Shown here piece by piece: positions 63,246-64,000 of a stretch of DNA of 64,000 nt; the stretch's first letter is position 1, and each line of letters starts with the position of its first letter. The notes beneath the pieces were generated by a model. It did no database searches, was not told the origin of the DNA, and saw only the letters and a list, made by a program, of their open reading frames with translations. The DNA is taken from contig JACOUQ010000017.1 in the NCBI GenBank assembly GCA_016177775.1, positions 64,001-128,000 on the forward strand. Direction: 5' to 3'. The translations under genes and the position numbers were made by a program. This DNA comes from Geobacter sp. (GTDB lineage: Bacteria; Desulfobacterota; Desulfuromonadia; Geobacterales; Geobacteraceae).

Positions 63246-63908
63246 CTATTCCTCGCCTTCCGACGCCTGCGTCAGCTTCACCAGGAAAGTCTCCCGATCC
63301 AGGCCATGATTGCTGTTCAGCCCATATTTCCGGTCAATATGGTCGTAGGTCAGCTCCACCAGCTTGCGAAAGGTCTCAACCACCCCCCACCCCTGCAGCG
63401 CCGAAGCCATGAGCACTGGCAGCCCGGTCTTCCCCCACACGCGCATGACGTCATCTTCCGGGACGATCCCGGCCAGGTCGCGCTTGTTGTACTGGATCAC
63501 CAGCGGGATGACGTCGATGCCGATACCCACGAAAGAGAGGTTGCGCTCCAGGTTCTCGAAGCTCGATGCATTGTTGGCCACCTCCGAAAGCTGCGAGTCG
63601 GCGATGAATGCGACCCCGTCCGCACGCTGCAGGACAGCTTTGCGGGTCGCGTCGTGTTTCACCTGCCCCGGCACGGTATAGACCTTGAGCTTGATCTTGA
63701 GGCCGCTGGGGGCGGTGAGGAAGAACGGGAGGAGGTCGAAGAATATGGTCCGGTCGTCCTTGGTGTCGAGAACCATCAGGTCGCCGCGCCCCTCCTTCGC
63801 CAGCAGGTCGTGCAGCCGGAGCAGGTTCGTGGTCTTCCCGGAGAGGGCCGGCCCGTAATAGACCAGCTTCAGCACCATCCGCTTATCCTGCTCGTCGTAC
63901 TCGATCAC
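63246..63908 (-). CDS. MglA-like small GTPase
   Basis: About 220 aa. Ras-like motifs of MglA: the P-loop YYGPALSGKTTN, TVPGQVKHDATR (the switch II region with Gly-Gln), and NKRDL (N-K-x-D). MglA-type GTPases set cell polarity for pili and motility. The chosen start is GTG 63908, with AGAGGGG upstream; TTG or GTG codons further upstream are possible. Four bp overlap with the preceding frame. Confidence 0.88.
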   Translation of the reverse strand: MIEYDEQDKRMVLKLVYYGPALSGKTTNLLRLHDLLAKEGRGDLMVLDTKDDRTIFFDLLPFFLTAPSGLKIKLKVYTVPGQVKHDATRKAVLQRADGVAFIADSQLSEVANNASSFENLERNLSFVGIGIDVIPLVIQYNKRDLAGIVPEDDVMRVWGKTGLPVLMASALQGWGVVETFRKLVELTYDHIDRKYGLNSNHGLDRETFLVKLTQASEGEE

Positions 63909-64000
63909 TGCCCGCACCCCTCTACCCCGCAACAGAATACCAGGACCATTTCCTCCCTGTTGGCTTCCCGGACCAGCCTCCCCCGCACCCGGAACACGCA
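63905..64000 (-). CDS. C-terminal part of an unidentified protein upstream of the GTPase
   Basis: The frame entering from the window edge (minus strand) ends at a TGA that overlaps the GTPase start by 4 bp. Only 31 residues are present (ending CGVEGCGQ), too few for assignment. Translational coupling suggests it is a member of the same operon. Confidence 0.4.
   Translation of the reverse strand, partial: CVFRVRGRLVREANREEMVLVFCCGVEGCGQ

Overview
The window looks like the chromosome of a Geobacter-type metal-reducing bacterium (Desulfuromonadota; Geobacter/Geotalea group). This is an inference from gene content: multihaem c-type cytochromes, an Ehr-type hydrogenase-related membrane complex, the rho-rpmE-thyX-DUF1385 order, many two-component/PilB/MglA-type proteins, and recognisable sigma-54 promoters. 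Most of the DNA is GC-rich; one segment (about 20,960-24,240) is clearly AT-rich and looks acquired.

Layout. 1-2,606 (minus): a DUF1385 start, thyX, rpmE and rho. 2,936-3,503: a MazF-type toxin-antitoxin pair. 3,646-16,683 (plus): a DNA-binding/PtsN-like regulator followed by a membrane oxidoreductase of the Hyf/Ehr type (two NuoL-like subunits, NuoH-, NuoK- and NuoN-like subunits, a large subunit without the NiFe cysteines, an IclR regulator, a molybdopterin oxidoreductase, and a ferredoxin/small-subunit fusion). 16,763-19,826: DEAD-box helicase, a tiny membrane protein, a secreted FKBP and an unknown gene. 20,083-20,965: a nucleotidyltransferase/HEPN pair plus a decayed partial second copy. 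20,975-24,053: an AT-rich four-gene cassette (sodium symporter, small membrane protein, RidA, LCM-like methyltransferase). 24,253-26,352: a restriction-endonuclease-like protein and a MazEF pair. 26,606-29,263: an octahaem nitrite reductase with an FNR-type promoter and a hexahaem cytochrome.

29,342-43,917: carboxy-terminal protease, a repeat lipoprotein, a thiolase-like protein lacking the catalytic cysteine, a lipoprotein, an MFS transporter, VapBC, pgeF, rluD, an HtrA protease, an XRE-cupin regulator and a PilZ protein. 44,061-48,002: a large secreted Ig-like repeat protein with a small secreted partner. 48,698-53,230: glutamate synthase large subunit, carrying a palindromic repeat inside its reading frame and a duplicated 3' end downstream. 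53,937-57,220: a secreted HAF/Ig-repeat protein, divergent from a PilB-N/receiver protein across a region with two sigma-54-like promoters. 57,220-64,000: tRNA-Phe, an EfpL-type elongation factor, and a signalling operon of response regulator, receiver-PilB ATPase-zinc ribbon fusion, histidine kinase and MglA-like GTPase.

Recurring themes are (i) a dispersed family of GTAG...CTAC palindromes, four copies, two of which touch coding sequence or stop codons; (ii) sigma-70 promoters with a TTGACG -35 box; and (iii) small toxin-antitoxin modules (four). No CRISPR array, rRNA, integrase or complete insertion sequence was seen.
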